A stretch of DNA of 64,000 bases from Galerina marginata. Its lineage: Eukaryota > Basidiomycota > Agaricomycetes > Agaricales > Galerinaceae. Positions 1 through 11,394 of this stretch are shown in pieces (the stretch's first letter is position 1; the number at the start of each line of letters is the position of its first letter). The DNA is taken from contig JAECYW010000004.1 of NCBI GenBank assembly GCA_023014335.1, positions 3,968,001-4,032,000 on the forward strand, written 5' to 3'. Under the pieces are notes generated by a model. That model made no database searches. It saw nothing but the letters and a program-made list of their open reading frames with translations, and was not told where the DNA came from. The position numbers and the translations under genes are program-made.

Positions 1-2
1 TG

Positions 3-164
3 CCTGCTTTGGTGAACGTCACGGATATCTTGACGGCTACATTACTCGTCTGGCCGTTACTCTCTGCTGCCACCGGGTTTCCTCTCGCGCCATCTATTAC
101 TGTCGAGGCGATTATTGGCTTGTTCTTGTGCGCGGTGGCTGGCTTTGTGAGCTTCAGGAAGTGA
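3..164 (+). CDS. possible C-terminal end of a membrane protein (cut by window edge)
   Basis: The third forward frame is open from the window edge to a TGA at 162-164 and reads as two hydrophobic stretches separated by a short Pro-rich turn, ending in VSFRK before the stop. This looks like the last membrane helices of a transporter-like or other polytopic protein. The second forward frame is also open (to about 265) but its composition is less protein-like, so the choice between them is uncertain. The family is not recognised. Sequence to the left of the window would settle it. Confidence 0.3.
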   Translation, partial: PALVNVTDILTATLLVWPLLSAATGFPLAPSITVEAIIGLFLCAVAGFVSFRK

Positions 165-899
165 TCTTTGTTGAATATTTTATTTGCCGAAAAGACGTCG
201 TTGGTAGCTTTGAGCTGCTGCTGACATCCGCCGCCTGGGGTGAACTCGAAGTTGAGGAGGATTCAGATGCCCCATAATTCGGTGGACGTCTCAGTGTTGC
301 CCCTAACGGTCGTAATGTAATGGAAGAGGTCGTCGAACGTCGAGGCATACGTACTGCACGATGTTGTCAGTCCCATTCTCAAGTACTTAAGCTTGCCTGC
401 GTACGAAGCCGAAGCCCTTGAATTGTCAGGCGTTGTTTAACGCGCTGGTACAGGTCTGGCTTGGCTGTGGATTTTCCTTGTTGTTCGTACGTCGCTGGCA
501 TAGCCATTCGCAAGTTGACCAGGGTCACGGAGGGGGCAGCTTAAGCCACAGTTTTCAAGAGAACAGAGCCGGATGCAGCGTATCTTGTCGGCGGCCTTTA
601 GCTGAGGATTAGCTGAACAAATGGGGTATTGAATAATGTTCGTTGAACTTCGTTCCACCGTCAACAGGATCAGATGACCGAACGATCTTATTAAAAAATC
701 AACATCGCGAAGTAATATCACCATGATGTCAATCAGCTCTTTCGGACAGGATGTATCGTTCATCGATCAATGTTGTTCATGGAAGAGGTAAGATCTACGA
801 AGTCAAAGCATACATATCTAACTCCAATCTTTCTACCGGAACTTTATCTGACAGGAATACAAACGTCCAAAGGAAAGAATCTACAACAAGTCCGAGTCA
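165..899. other. intergenic stretch, no supported gene
   Basis: Short overlapping frames occur on both strands here but none has a recognisable domain or a convincing splice pattern. The right part is the 3' flank of the minus-strand dioxygenase gene that ends at 900. Confidence 0.5.
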
Positions 900-2301
900 T
901 TAAGTCTGTGGTATGAGTGTTTCGGTCGTTCGCGTTCGCGTGTCCTTCAAGAACTTTACCAAATCCGTACCTCCAGTTCCTTTCAACACCTCACTCGGCT
1001 GATCATGAGAGTAGGATTCAAACACCTGTTTTGCCGCCGTAGATGTCGCTATTGCCGCCCTTCTCGCAGGGCCCAATATGTAGAGTGCCGCGATTATCAT
1101 ATGGGCATCACGGAACTCCTTGAGCGACATGACGGCGTGGTTATACGCTGACAGCAGTTCCGCGTCATTGGCGTCCATAACAAATGCGCGCAGGGGGCGA
1201 GGGTTCGCTTTCAGATGGTCCAGAAACAACCGGTGGTTCCGAGGCATGTACGACTGCATGCGGGACATGAACGACGGGCGACCTGGCGATGTGGTTTGGT
1301 GGTCCACGCCGAGAAAAATGTCAAGGACGTGCACCATAGAACTCTGTCCCGCGCTCGGCCCCGATAGCTCGGTCGGAACGCGAAGCTGCGGGTGCGCATC
1401 CAGGCCTTCGAAAACCCACTTGCTCTTATTTTCGGCAGAGTCCTCACCTCTGAACCATGGCCGCACCTGGTTGTAATAAACGTCGGGATCGCACGACTTT
1501 TTCACGTCCAAGAGGAGCGTTTTTAGTTCGACGATGACGCCTGCAATCGTATGGAGATACTCCTTGATCCGTCGTACGGCAATAGCGTCCCCGACGAACG
1601 TTTCGTCCATGGTCACTCGCATGAGCTCCAGGACCTCCACTCCGCGAAGCTCAATGCGAGCGGAGCAGAGGTAAAACTCTTCCTCATCGGTGAGGTTCGT
1701 GAACATAGTCTGTGTGCGGATAGTGCTCGGAGTAGGCAGAGCAACATCCGACTTGGGGGCATTCCGGAAGTCCCAATTGTACAGAACGGTGTCGGAGAAT
1801 GTTAGCACTGGGGGAATGTCAAGCTCGGCCGAGACCTGGAGAAGGGGGATACCAATTGATTGGGGTATTGAGATTACTTGAGACGGCGGCAGGCTCTGAA
1901 CATAGAAGTGAAGGAGATAGGCAAGAACCAAATGGGCCCTTCTCAGAAGGATCGGCGAGTTGCTCAAACCTTCCGTTGCGAGCGTAGGCAGCTAAGATAT
2001 ATGAAATGGGGTGTTCAGTTATGATCCGGTGCGGTACAACTTATTTTGGACGTACATTGCGAATGCTATCCCTCCATTTTTCCGACTCAGCGGCTTCCGT
2101 GCAGGTAAGACCAACTTTATCCCCAAGTTGAATCTTCGCGTCCACGGCAGAGTCGAGAGCCGCCTCCCATACCTCCCAGGTACTAGGCAAACGGGAGAGA
2201 GGTGGCTGAGGCGCCATGAAGCCTGTGTGCTGGTCCACATCGAAGACTTGAGTTACAGGTAGCGAGCCTGAGGCTTTGAGCTGTTCTAGTGCTTCAGCCA
2301 T
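900..2301 (-). CDS. indoleamine 2,3-dioxygenase (copy 1)
   Basis: Heme enzyme expected to open the indole ring of L-tryptophan to N-formylkynurenine, the first step of the kynurenine/NAD route in the cytosol. There are two exons: 2301-2056 (82 codons) and 1991-900, joined in phase 0, giving 445 aa, close to the usual fungal length. Family marks are GPSAGQSS, a YMPRNHR segment, RDAHMIIAALYI carrying the likely proximal heme histidine, and the C-terminal GTGGTDLVKFLK. The ATG at 2301 was chosen because it begins a frame that runs into the splice site and matches the start of the neighbouring paralogue. The second copy lies 1.2 kb upstream in the same orientation, so this is a tandem duplicate. 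No broken motif was seen. Family assignment is firm; substrate preference is inferred from the family. Confidence 0.9.
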
Positions 2302-3530
2302 GAGAGTTTTTGGGGGAAGCGCAGTAGTTTGTAGTAGCGGGGAATAAGGAAGAGGCGGGTCTTTCTATAGTGGAGGTTGGCGCGATTACGACACGGGTCG
2401 GTTAGGAATGGAAAGGGAAGCCTTGTATATAGGGTGCCCCAACCAAGCGCGTCGGGTCTTATCCGTACGACTCGCGCAACATCCGTGTTTTTGGGGTTGA
2501 AATTTGCTTCATCAGAAGGAGATAAGGAACGATCCACACTCACACTTTTACATATCAGTGTAACTAAGTTATCCATAGCCTGTCCGTCGCTCTCCGCATT
2601 CCTATTTACTCGAGTATTAGTATGTGCGGTGGCGCTTACTGGTTAACGTTTGAACGTTCCAGGGGGGCACATTGTGACCTTAAGGGAGAAGGGATTAAAG
2701 TAAGTCCAGAAATTGCCACGAGTCCAGTAGAGGAGTCCAGTAGAGGAAATCGCGGCCACCGTGATTTCGAAACACCTTGGAACCGGGTTCAAGGCAAACG
2801 AAATGAGAAGAAGATGGAACTGCATCGAGTCCCTATTTCAAATTCGAATTCGTAGGCTCACCATGTCAAGCCGTGGCTACTCCATCGCCAACACCTCTTA
2901 GTATTCATAACGAAGACTCCCGAAAGACTATGCGATACTGCCAGTGATTATATTGAGTTCGTCGTCGACTTTTTCAGTTGGCTAGGCAATAGAAAATGAC
3001 GTGTTTTGTCTTCTTAGCTCGTGCTGATGGAAGCCGGGACCAAGTCTGGATTCGGGCCCATTGAGGTGGCCGCCGCCGCCGGACTGAAAGTTTGATTAGA
3101 TTAGATAACGTTAAGCAGCGTCATCATACGCCCGTTTTCGCAGGTAAGTTTACATGACCCCGCTCGGAGCCAGCCTTAACGCTCTATCCGCTAGCCGCGG
3201 GAGGGAACACAACAGATTCAAATTTAATCTAAGTACTGTCAAGCTGTGGAACACTTTCACTTACAAAACGGAAGGTTAAATTGTACTAGTGAAACGGATG
3301 ACTAAATTACCGACTCTTAGCCATAGAAAGGCGATTTATGATCAGACTAGTAGACATCCCAACTTCTCCTGCCAAAAAGACGTCGTTCTAGTGTGCAATG
3401 CAGAGTAGCAAGGCCAATTATAAACTCCTTCGGTGATTTTTCATCTAGTAAGTACCCAGTCATTCTACTCAAGTTAGGATATACAGAAAGATAAAGATAA
3501 AAATAAATGGTTTAAAACGAACTGGCAGAA
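2302..3530. other. spacer between the two dioxygenase genes
   Basis: About 1.2 kb with no frame I can support. It should hold the promoter of copy 1 and the 3' flank of copy 2. Confidence 0.5.
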
Positions 3531-5050
3531 TCAGGCCATCGGCAAACCACCAGATCCCATCAACGCCTCCTTGGTTTGATCACGTACGCCTTTTAAAAAT
3601 CGTACTAAATCTGTTCCACCAGTGCCTTTTAGGCCCCTATCCGTGCTCGTACTCGTGCTCGCCTCTACCAGCGAGTGGCGGGCATTACGTGCCGGTCCAA
3701 TAATATATAGCGCGACGATGATCATGTGAGAGTCGCGGAACTCCTTCAGCGCCATGACCGCAGCATTATAGGCTTTAAGGAGAGCCGCACCCTCTTCCCT
3801 TGCCTTATCAGTCTCGTTGTCCTCGCGGTATGCAGACTGGCGCACGAGGTTCCGAAGAGGGCGGGGATCGTTCGCGAGGTGGTTCAGGAATGCGCGGTGA
3901 TGTCGAGGCATATAAAGTTGCATGCGCTTCAGGAATGCGAGTTTCTCCTCGCTGGCCGCAGAAAAGGAGTCGGAGTTATCTACCTCCCCAGTGAGGTCTT
4001 TCCCGTGCGAGTATTGATCCACTCCTAGGAATGTGTCGATGGCGTGGATCAGCGAGCTTTGTCCTGCACTTGGACCTGAGAGCTCTCTTGGTTCTACGAG
4101 CGTCGGGTCTTGCTCTATACCCTCAAATATCCACTTCCTACCGCTCTGGGAATCCTCGCCATGGAACCAGGGCCGGATGTCGTTGTAGAAGACGCGAGGG
4201 TCGCAGACGCGCTTTACGTCAAGCAGCATGGCGCGTAGGCGCTGGATGACTGTCACCAGCTGGTGCAAATATTCCGTGATCCTGCGAATGGCGATGTCGT
4301 CGCCGACGAACGCTTCGTCCATGGTGGAACGCATGAGCTCGAGAGCCTCGACACCTGCTAATTCCATGCGCGCAGAGGTAAGGTAAAATTCTGCTTCGTC
4401 GTTCGTCCCGGTGAAGGTAGTTTGGCACCGAAGGGTGGACTCTGTTGGTAGGTCCTCGCTGTCGGCAGAGTTAAGATACCAGTTGTACAGCACATCGTCG
4501 GAGTAGGTTAATACAGGTGGGAGTTGGAGCTGGGCGGAGACTTGGAGTAGGGGTAATGTGACAGGAGGAGGTATATGTATAGGATCCGATGGATGGAGTG
4601 AATGGACGTAGAAATGCATAATCCATGCGAGGACCAAATGTGCGCGACGGAGAGCAGTTTCCGAGGACCTTAATCCATCGATGGACAGAATTGGGAGCTG
4701 AGAGAAAGGATAATTTGTTAATGAGTAATTACGTAGAAGAGAAAGGAAAGGCACACCTTCCTGGCCCTTTCTCGCCAGATTTCCGATTTGCGCTTTTCGG
4801 TATCCTGAAGACCCAGTCTATCTCCTAATTGCAGACGCTGGGAAATAGCTTCGTCAAGCAGTGCTTCCCATACTTCCCATTCGGACGGAAGACGGCGCAG
4901 TGGTGTCTGAGGAGGCATAAACCCTGTCCGTGTATCTACATCGAAATCATGGGCGGCAAGGGTGGTGGTATCCGGAACACCAGATGGCGGCCCGATGAAG
5001 ATATCGGGTCGAGGAAGCGACAGGAAATGAGAGGCGCCGAGGAGGGCCAT
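3531..5050 (-). CDS. indoleamine 2,3-dioxygenase (copy 2)
   Basis: Paralogue of the gene ending at 900, with the same two-exon design: 5050-4757 (98 codons, donor AAG|GTGTGC) and 4697-3531, giving 486 aa. It retains GPSAGQSS, YMPRHHR, RDSHMIIVALYI with the expected heme-binding histidine, and GTGGTDLVRFLK. Expected reaction is L-tryptophan to N-formylkynurenine. It is longer than copy 1 because of an acidic/Ser-rich insert before KLAFLKRM, a charged insert (REDNETDKAREEG) and a Ser/Thr-rich stretch before the GTGG motif. These differences suggest divergence after duplication, possibly different kinetics or regulation, which is inference. The intron sits at the corresponding place to that of copy 1, so the pair arose by DNA duplication. 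Confidence 0.9.
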
Positions 5051-5457
5051 GGTATACTTTCGGAAGGGGGAATTAGACTGACGAGGAGGGGGGAAGAAGA
5101 AGGTTACTGGAATTTCCGGTTTGTTTTACAAAGCAGCGGATGAAAAGATCTAGGCAAGATCTAGGAGGCTGACCAAATGACAACAAAATGATCGAGAAAT
5201 TCTTATCTGATTAGATCATACTTATGTCCTTACTAAGATGGTCACGTGGTTATATTCCTCCAAAGTTGAAATTCGTGAAATACTCAGTCTTGGGTGATAA
5301 CCTGATAGTATTAGAAGTTCATCCTCGTTCATCCGACCTCCCTCAGGCCTTTGCCTTCACTGTGTCTTTCGTAATTGTGGTGCGCATTACCGATACAGTG
5401 AGTAAACACTAGTCGATTATTATTCTTACTTCATTTGATTTCCCTTGACTTACAGGT

Positions 5458-6995
5458 ATGAAATCGTCACAGGAAGCTGATTCAGTATGGAATAAGCTGC
5501 CGGCTGAGCTCTGGTTTGTCGTGGCCGAAAACGCCAGGCGGGATGACCTACCCTCATTTGCTCGCGTCAGCACTCTGTTTTGTCTTGCTTCCCGACAACC
5601 TCTCTACAGACGTGTATCGCTTACAACGTCTGACTCCCTCAAAGCCACATTTGACCTTTTCAAGGATCCTAGATTTTCAGAATGCGCAGAAACGCTCGAA
5701 CTGGATTATCTATACCCAACCACAGAGGTGCCACGATCGGAATTCCCTAATCTCATCAATGGAATGAGCAATCTTCGATCGATAAAAATCCGAAACTGCT
5801 ACCTTTTTGAATCTGCCCCTGAGCATGCTTCGTTTTTCCAAACCGTCAAATCGTCCTCACAGAATTTGAATACGCAGATCCCTCTTCAATTGAATTCACA
5901 GATTTTAGCCTTAAAAATATCAAGAATCTGGTTTGGTACGGTTATTACGGGGGTGAGTGATATTACCCGCCTGCTTGAATGAAGTTTGATGCTAATTTCA
6001 AGCAGATATTATTGGACCTGCAATGTCGCTCTTCGTCGCCTCGCTTGCTTCCTTAACTCGCATTTCACTTCAAACAGAATACACAATCGATCCCCTAACA
6101 ATTATACCCTTCTGTTCTTTAAAATTTCCTTCTCTTACTTTCCTCGAACTCCCGCCATGGGAAGGAGGAGGTAGGGATTTCCCGGAAGCTCAAGCAGCTC
6201 TGACTCGTTTTCTCATCGCGCACGGGTCCATTACCGATCTCGAACTCGCATATTGCGGCTCTGAAGAATTTCCATCTTCGGTGGAGCTCTGTTCTGACCT
6301 GACTACCATTGATATGCTCCCGAATTTGCGGTCCCTCAACGCACGAGCAACCGTCTTCTCGATGATGGCAACGCGAGGATGCAAGTGTTTAAAATCTATC
6401 ACATCGCTATCCACAGGCTGTGCTTCTAGCGCTGAAGCTGGTGATGGATTCAAAATCTTCATTGAATCTCTGGGTAACTCGAACTCAATGTTAAAACATC
6501 TCTCCTTTCACCCTGGCCAGAAGTTTAGTCAAAATTACGATAATTCCAGTCAATGGCTGGATCTACTTTCGAAAGCTTTCAGGAATGTCGAGGTGTTTTA
6601 TTGCGAAATCGCCCAAGGAATTACTATTGTAAGTGAGAACTTCTGTCCTGCTACATCTTAATTCATGGTCTCGTTTTCGTCAGCGCACATTTTTCATGTT
6701 CCTCTCCAAATTCTGCCATCTTCGCAACCTGCATGGTGACCTGTGGTATGGCCACAGTGTCGACTATACCATCGAACGCGTGATTGAAATAGCCGTGCCC
6801 TCTTGTCCCCGTCTCGAAAAGATTTACTGCGGACGGTTTGATGGAGATCTAGAGATGCGTGTTATTCAAATCTCACGAGGCCAAGCCGCGGGTACCTCTG
6901 TGAGCATGCAATTGGCCGAAAATTACGAACTTGAACGTCCATTCGGAAGGCACTCCCGTTACATGAGTTCCAGGACTCCCTTACAGCTAAACTAG
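5458..6995 (+). CDS. F-box protein with leucine-rich tail
   Basis: Likely substrate adaptor of an SCF ubiquitin ligase. The N-terminus has an F-box-like helix pattern (WNKLPAELWFVVAEN, then SFARVSTLFC and SRQPLYRRV), followed by irregular leucine-rich repeats (LETLELDYLY-type lines, MSNLRSIKI, LPNLRSLNA, CPRLEKIY). Three exons fit: 5458-5935, 6006-6628 and 6684-6995, totalling 470 aa in one frame. The first donor is taken as GTACGG at 5936 because the downstream frame then continues as IWFDIIGPAMS; a GTGAGT at 5953 would break the frame. Agaricomycetes carry hundreds of such genes and the target cannot be read from sequence. The ATG at 5458 follows an AG, so an upstream non-coding exon is possible. 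Confidence 0.75.
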
Positions 6996-7139
6996 AATCT
7001 GTCGATCCACCAGGATAGGTTAATCCTTCCTAGCTCACCCTCCTTCTCATCTTATTATCTCCGCGTTTTCAATCTTGTATTATTCACCATCGTGGTTTCA
7101 TAATTTAACCAAAAACCTTCCGTTTACTCGACAGCAAGA

Positions 7140-7860
7140 GCCTCGAGTTGCCCTCAACGGATCAGCTCAGCCCAACCTCGGTCTTCCAAACTTCGAACTC
7201 GACACGCTCAAACCACATTCCCTTGCAAGGGTTGCAGGACAATATTTAGCCTGAGGATTTGACCTGCTCATCGCGATCATACCAACTGGCATCACCAAAA
7301 TATCCCGCGCATCGTCTCCATCACTCTGGCAGGACATCCGGTTCGTTTACAGACGCTGAGTTGACCTTTTGTTCAACAACACGCATCCTTGCGGCGCGAA
7401 TCCCGTTCTGACGATATTGATCGTCATCTTACATCACCCTGGCTTTCCCAACTTGGTCGACTTGACATTTAGAGACGTTTTTGAACTCAAATGACCGACC
7501 TTTGGGAGACGTTAGCCCAGATGCCTCTCTCGGTGCTACATTTGCGGTAGTGGATTGCCGAAGCAGCTCGATATTTTGCGCACCTCTAGGCCGCCCCTTT
7601 ACTACATCTGCCTTCACGGGAGGTACGGGAGCGAGAATTTTCTAGAAGTCTACGTTTGCAATATTTCTAATAGCGTGTTCGGTCAGGGCCTGCCTCTAAT
7701 CACGGAATTTGATGATCTGCAAACCCATCCGCCAAACGCCAGGATCGAATTTCGCGTTACCCCTTTGGCAAGAAGAGCCTCTGAGCTCGTCTGTGGACGT
7801 GGTTGGGATTATTCCGGAAACGACGGCCCAGAGAAAACGTGGAGGTTGAGATGATGAAAA
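7140..7860 (+). pseudogene. decayed F-box-like gene fragments
   Basis: Short pieces in different forward frames recall agaricomycete F-box genes, notably SSPSLWQDIRFVYRR followed by a stop near 7358, and LWETLAQMPLSVLHLR followed by a stop near 7552. No splice model joins them without stops. I read this as the remains of an F-box gene; it may be coincidence of composition, hence the low score. Confidence 0.3.
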
Positions 7861-10205
7861 CGAGGCTGAGTGTGTGTCGACCAGTCTTTCGGCTCTGATC
7901 ACTCTCTGATCTTTCATATAGTGGATCTGGGGACTCGGTAATAAATACTTTTCGTGCCTAGGTGTACATGCATGTCTTAAATTTCACGCCTAGGTGGAAG
8001 AGAACCCTAACGTCGGCAAATTGAACCAAGCCGACAGAAGCACGCCTACCGTTGAGATGTTGTAAAGGCGGAGGACCCTTTCTAATTTCAAAGTCTGGGT
8101 TAGGTATTCCAATTTCCAAAATGTATATATCTCATTTTTTTTTCGCGCTTCCTGCGGTTAGTGGGTTGATTAGGAAGCAAATGGAAACTTGGACATTATC
8201 GATCGTTAGACAAGTTTCTGCCTTGTAACATTACAGATACCCTGCCGTATATTTTTATACCTAGCCCTTGTACATGGCTCTGAGGCAAATCCACAGCTAG
8301 GAATTCGCAGGCGTTATTTCTCCGCGAAGCGACAAATCTATTAAATTACGACATTTGTGGGTCCTCGCGTACGAGTATCGAGTTTCAACGTTTGGTGGGT
8401 AGACCTGATCGTGTGTTCATCAAATTCTGATTGAGGCGAGTTTACCGTCCTCGTTTCGATGCGAGGCGACGATATATTCTTTAGCAATGTACAAAGGGCA
8501 AAGGAGAGAAAAAATTCCCAGTCTCAACAACGTGTTTGCGAAGATGTCGGGTGTTAGAGAAGATTATCCAGAAAGGACTGAACTTAATCTTGACTGTCAA
8601 CGAACCCAAGCCTTAAGATAGCTATCCTGGGGTATCGTGATAAATGGTGTTTGAGTGCACTGTAAGTATAGATCGGTTCAAGCTTCCTGTAAAACCTGCA
8701 GCTGATGGTGTTGTGGCGAGATGTACACATTCCTTCAGGCTAATTTAAACGAATATTTAAAGCGATTCCATCGATTGTGACGACTTAAAGGAAGAATACG
8801 CAATAATAAATGGACCCTCCTTGTGAATATAGTCTGAGAAACTCAATACCGACTGCCTCTACAAAATTACACCCGTTTTCAGGCCCGTCTTAAGTCCTGG
8901 CGGGAAACATATAAAAAGCGTGAGGTGTGAAATGTGAAAATGTGCGTCGTCGTCGTGTATGCCGAGGGAAAGAAGTACAAACTAAACGATGCAAAGTTTT
9001 AGAAAGGAGGTTTCAGCGACAAAGGAAGAACATAGCACGTTCGCATTGGGTGTTTAGATAATCAGTATCAGGAATTGATCTAATTTGGTCTCCAGTTTGT
9101 TCACTTCTCTAGCAACTTTCACCTCGAGGTGGACAAAGACGCTGTCGACGCTACGTACGTCGTCGTCGAAGGGGCGGAATTAAAGGCGATAACAAGCAAA
9201 AGCTCAAAGTCATCTCAAGGCGTCGGTAAGGGTCCATCTGTGACCTTGTTCGGCGCTGATCTCTCACAATCAAGCAGTAAGGCCCAGGGCGCATCCTCTT
9301 TCCGGAGCTTTCAAACACAACCCAGATACTATAGATTTGCACCGTGCGACGGTGTTCGGCCCGCACCTTTAGGCTCACGAACTCTAGTGAGAAGCAAATA
9401 GTGAGTTAATTGGGTATTGAACGAGTCTTTATTGTGAGCAAAGAGATGAATTACGTCTTTGAAACTCCTGATTAGGTAACAACCATGAGCCTTCGCAAAA
9501 GTTCTAGATGGCTATCTTCATCACCTTTTGTCTCTGCCTTCGCCAGCCGCGAAAGAAAAATAATGTAAGCGCCAGCCATGCGAACCCAAGCCGCCTCTAA
9601 TTGTCTTTCTCTCCCGAAAAGGAAACATAGCCCTGAAATTCCCACGTACATCCTTTTTGTTCTTGAACCACATGATCGGGGTGGGACCGTCATAGTCTGC
9701 GATCGACTATTGTCTTCATGCATTGAGATAGAAGACCGGTATTTGCCTGTTTCTCAGCTCATTTCTGCATTGCCTGCAGGCAGGTCGTGGGTGCCTAGCC
9801 CCATCGACGTCGCTTCGAATTCGGCAATAACAAAAAGGATTTCGACACCATCACAACAAAAACAACAAAAAGCGGTGCAATGAGAACAACAACAGCAAAA
9901 CTGCCGGCCGTGCTGCAGGCTTCCTTTGTCTCCTCTCGACTGTCACGAAACAAAAAGAAAGGTGGGCGCGGGATGACAATCCGTCCCAAACTATCCTGCT
10001 CCTCGGGGACGATTTCGGAGTGCGGGTCTCGAGAACTCTTTCTTTTTTGTTCTTCACCTCATCTCGCCCCAGTCCTCTCCATCTCTGGTCAGATTCGATC
10101 GAGAATTGTTCCCAGATCCAGCCTTTCAACCAATCCAGATCCATCTACAGCTAAATTAACCGCACCAGCCAATCCCTCGCTTTCCCTTCACCTTTCATAC
10201 CATCG
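7861..10205. other. long gene-poor stretch
   Basis: About 2.3 kb without a frame that shows a domain. The plus frame 9129-9401 (90 codons, Ser/Lys-rich) is the longest clean one but has no family resemblance and I do not call it. The stretch 10000-10327 becomes pyrimidine-rich, as expected upstream of the MYND gene. Confidence 0.45.
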
Positions 10206-10213
10206 TATATAAT
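10206..10213 (+). promoter_or_regulatory. possible TATA box of the MYND gene
   Basis: TATATAAT lies about 120 bp before the ATG at 10328, within a C/T-rich leader. Spacing fits a fungal core promoter; no transcript start is visible from sequence. Confidence 0.35.
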
Positions 10214-10327
10214 ATCCCGTACCATGCTCGTCGGTTTCTGACTCGAACATCCTTCGTTTGGACCTGTTCTCATCCCCTATCCCTCGTCGTCTTCGTATAT
10301 CCCAATCACCACCTGACCCACATCACG

Positions 10328-11394
10328 ATGACGACCTACTACTCTCAACCTGCTGCGGCCAATTACAACACGGCCCCCCACCACGCACAACGCCAACGCG
10401 GCTACCGTATTTGTGATCAGTGCGGAACAGTCGAAACGCCTGCTGTGAAGTTTAGACTATGTGGTGGATGCGTACGTGAACATATTCCTCTTAACGAATC
10501 AAACTTTACTTACCGTGACTCCTTTCTTTGTTAGATGACCACCCAATATTGTGTATGTTCATATTCTTTATCTCATTTTACAATCTTACTGACCAGATTT
10601 CTTCAGTCGCAGGATTGCCAAAAGGTCCACTGGCCCATGCACAAAACCATCTGCCAACACACTGCCTCTCAGGTGAAACAGGCATCGTCCGGCGCCGCTG
10701 CCAACGGATATGTCGACGAGAACGTGGCGAAGAACCTTCGCAAGTTCACCTCCGCTCACTCTGCCCTTCTCGGGTGGGCTGGATTCCAGGCTCTCCAACT
10801 CAAACGCGTACCAGCCAACGTCAGACAAAACGCACTCCTCATCGATCTGAGCTATCATAACCATGTAGAATCGCATCGTCGGTAAGTGATGCCGACCCCT
10901 GAAATGTTCCGGTTATTCATCATTGCATTTTTAGCTTCTCCATTGCGTCCACCCATGTGGTTCCACGGAGCTACATTCGTGACCCTCTCGTAATCGCTGA
11001 TATTCAGCGCCGCGAGGAACGCTGCCGACAAAGCGGCGGCATTGGGACCCTTGTCGTCATCATTCAATGCGGCACCACCTCCCAAGTTATGCCCGTCGAG
11101 GTTGACCCACCCGCCAAAATCGCTTGGGACTCCCGTGACGACTGGACTCAAGTCCTCTCTCACTTTGTTGAGAGCGGTCGCACAGACTTCAAGCCCATCT
11201 CGACTACGCCACGAGGGTGAGCCTCCTCTTGTTTATTCAGATAAAGTAACATATGATTAACCAGGCCTCGTCGCCGAAAATTAGGGTTTACTATGGATGA
11301 GCTCATATTTCACTTGTCAAATTTGGGCCGTCGACTCTCCATTTCCTCGCGCGGATCTTCCATTCATACGAAAACCTCCTTTGTCGACTCTTAG
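10328..11394 (+). CDS. MYND zinc-finger protein
   Basis: The N-terminal third contains a complete MYND finger: CDQC, then CGGC, the C of TTQYC, SQDC, and the final HxxxC of HWPMHKTIC, which together bind two zinc ions and usually mediate protein-protein contacts. Five exons are proposed: 10328-10471, 10535-10552, 10607-10881, 10935-11216 and 11265-11394, totalling 282 aa with all phases consistent. Exon 2 is a micro-exon of only 18 bp that supplies MTTQYC and so one zinc ligand. The region after the finger (about residues 70-280) is an unassigned domain also seen as the conserved body of many agaricomycete MYND proteins; no SET domain is evident. If the last intron is not spliced, the protein stops at 11220 instead. 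Partner and role are unknown. Confidence 0.75.
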
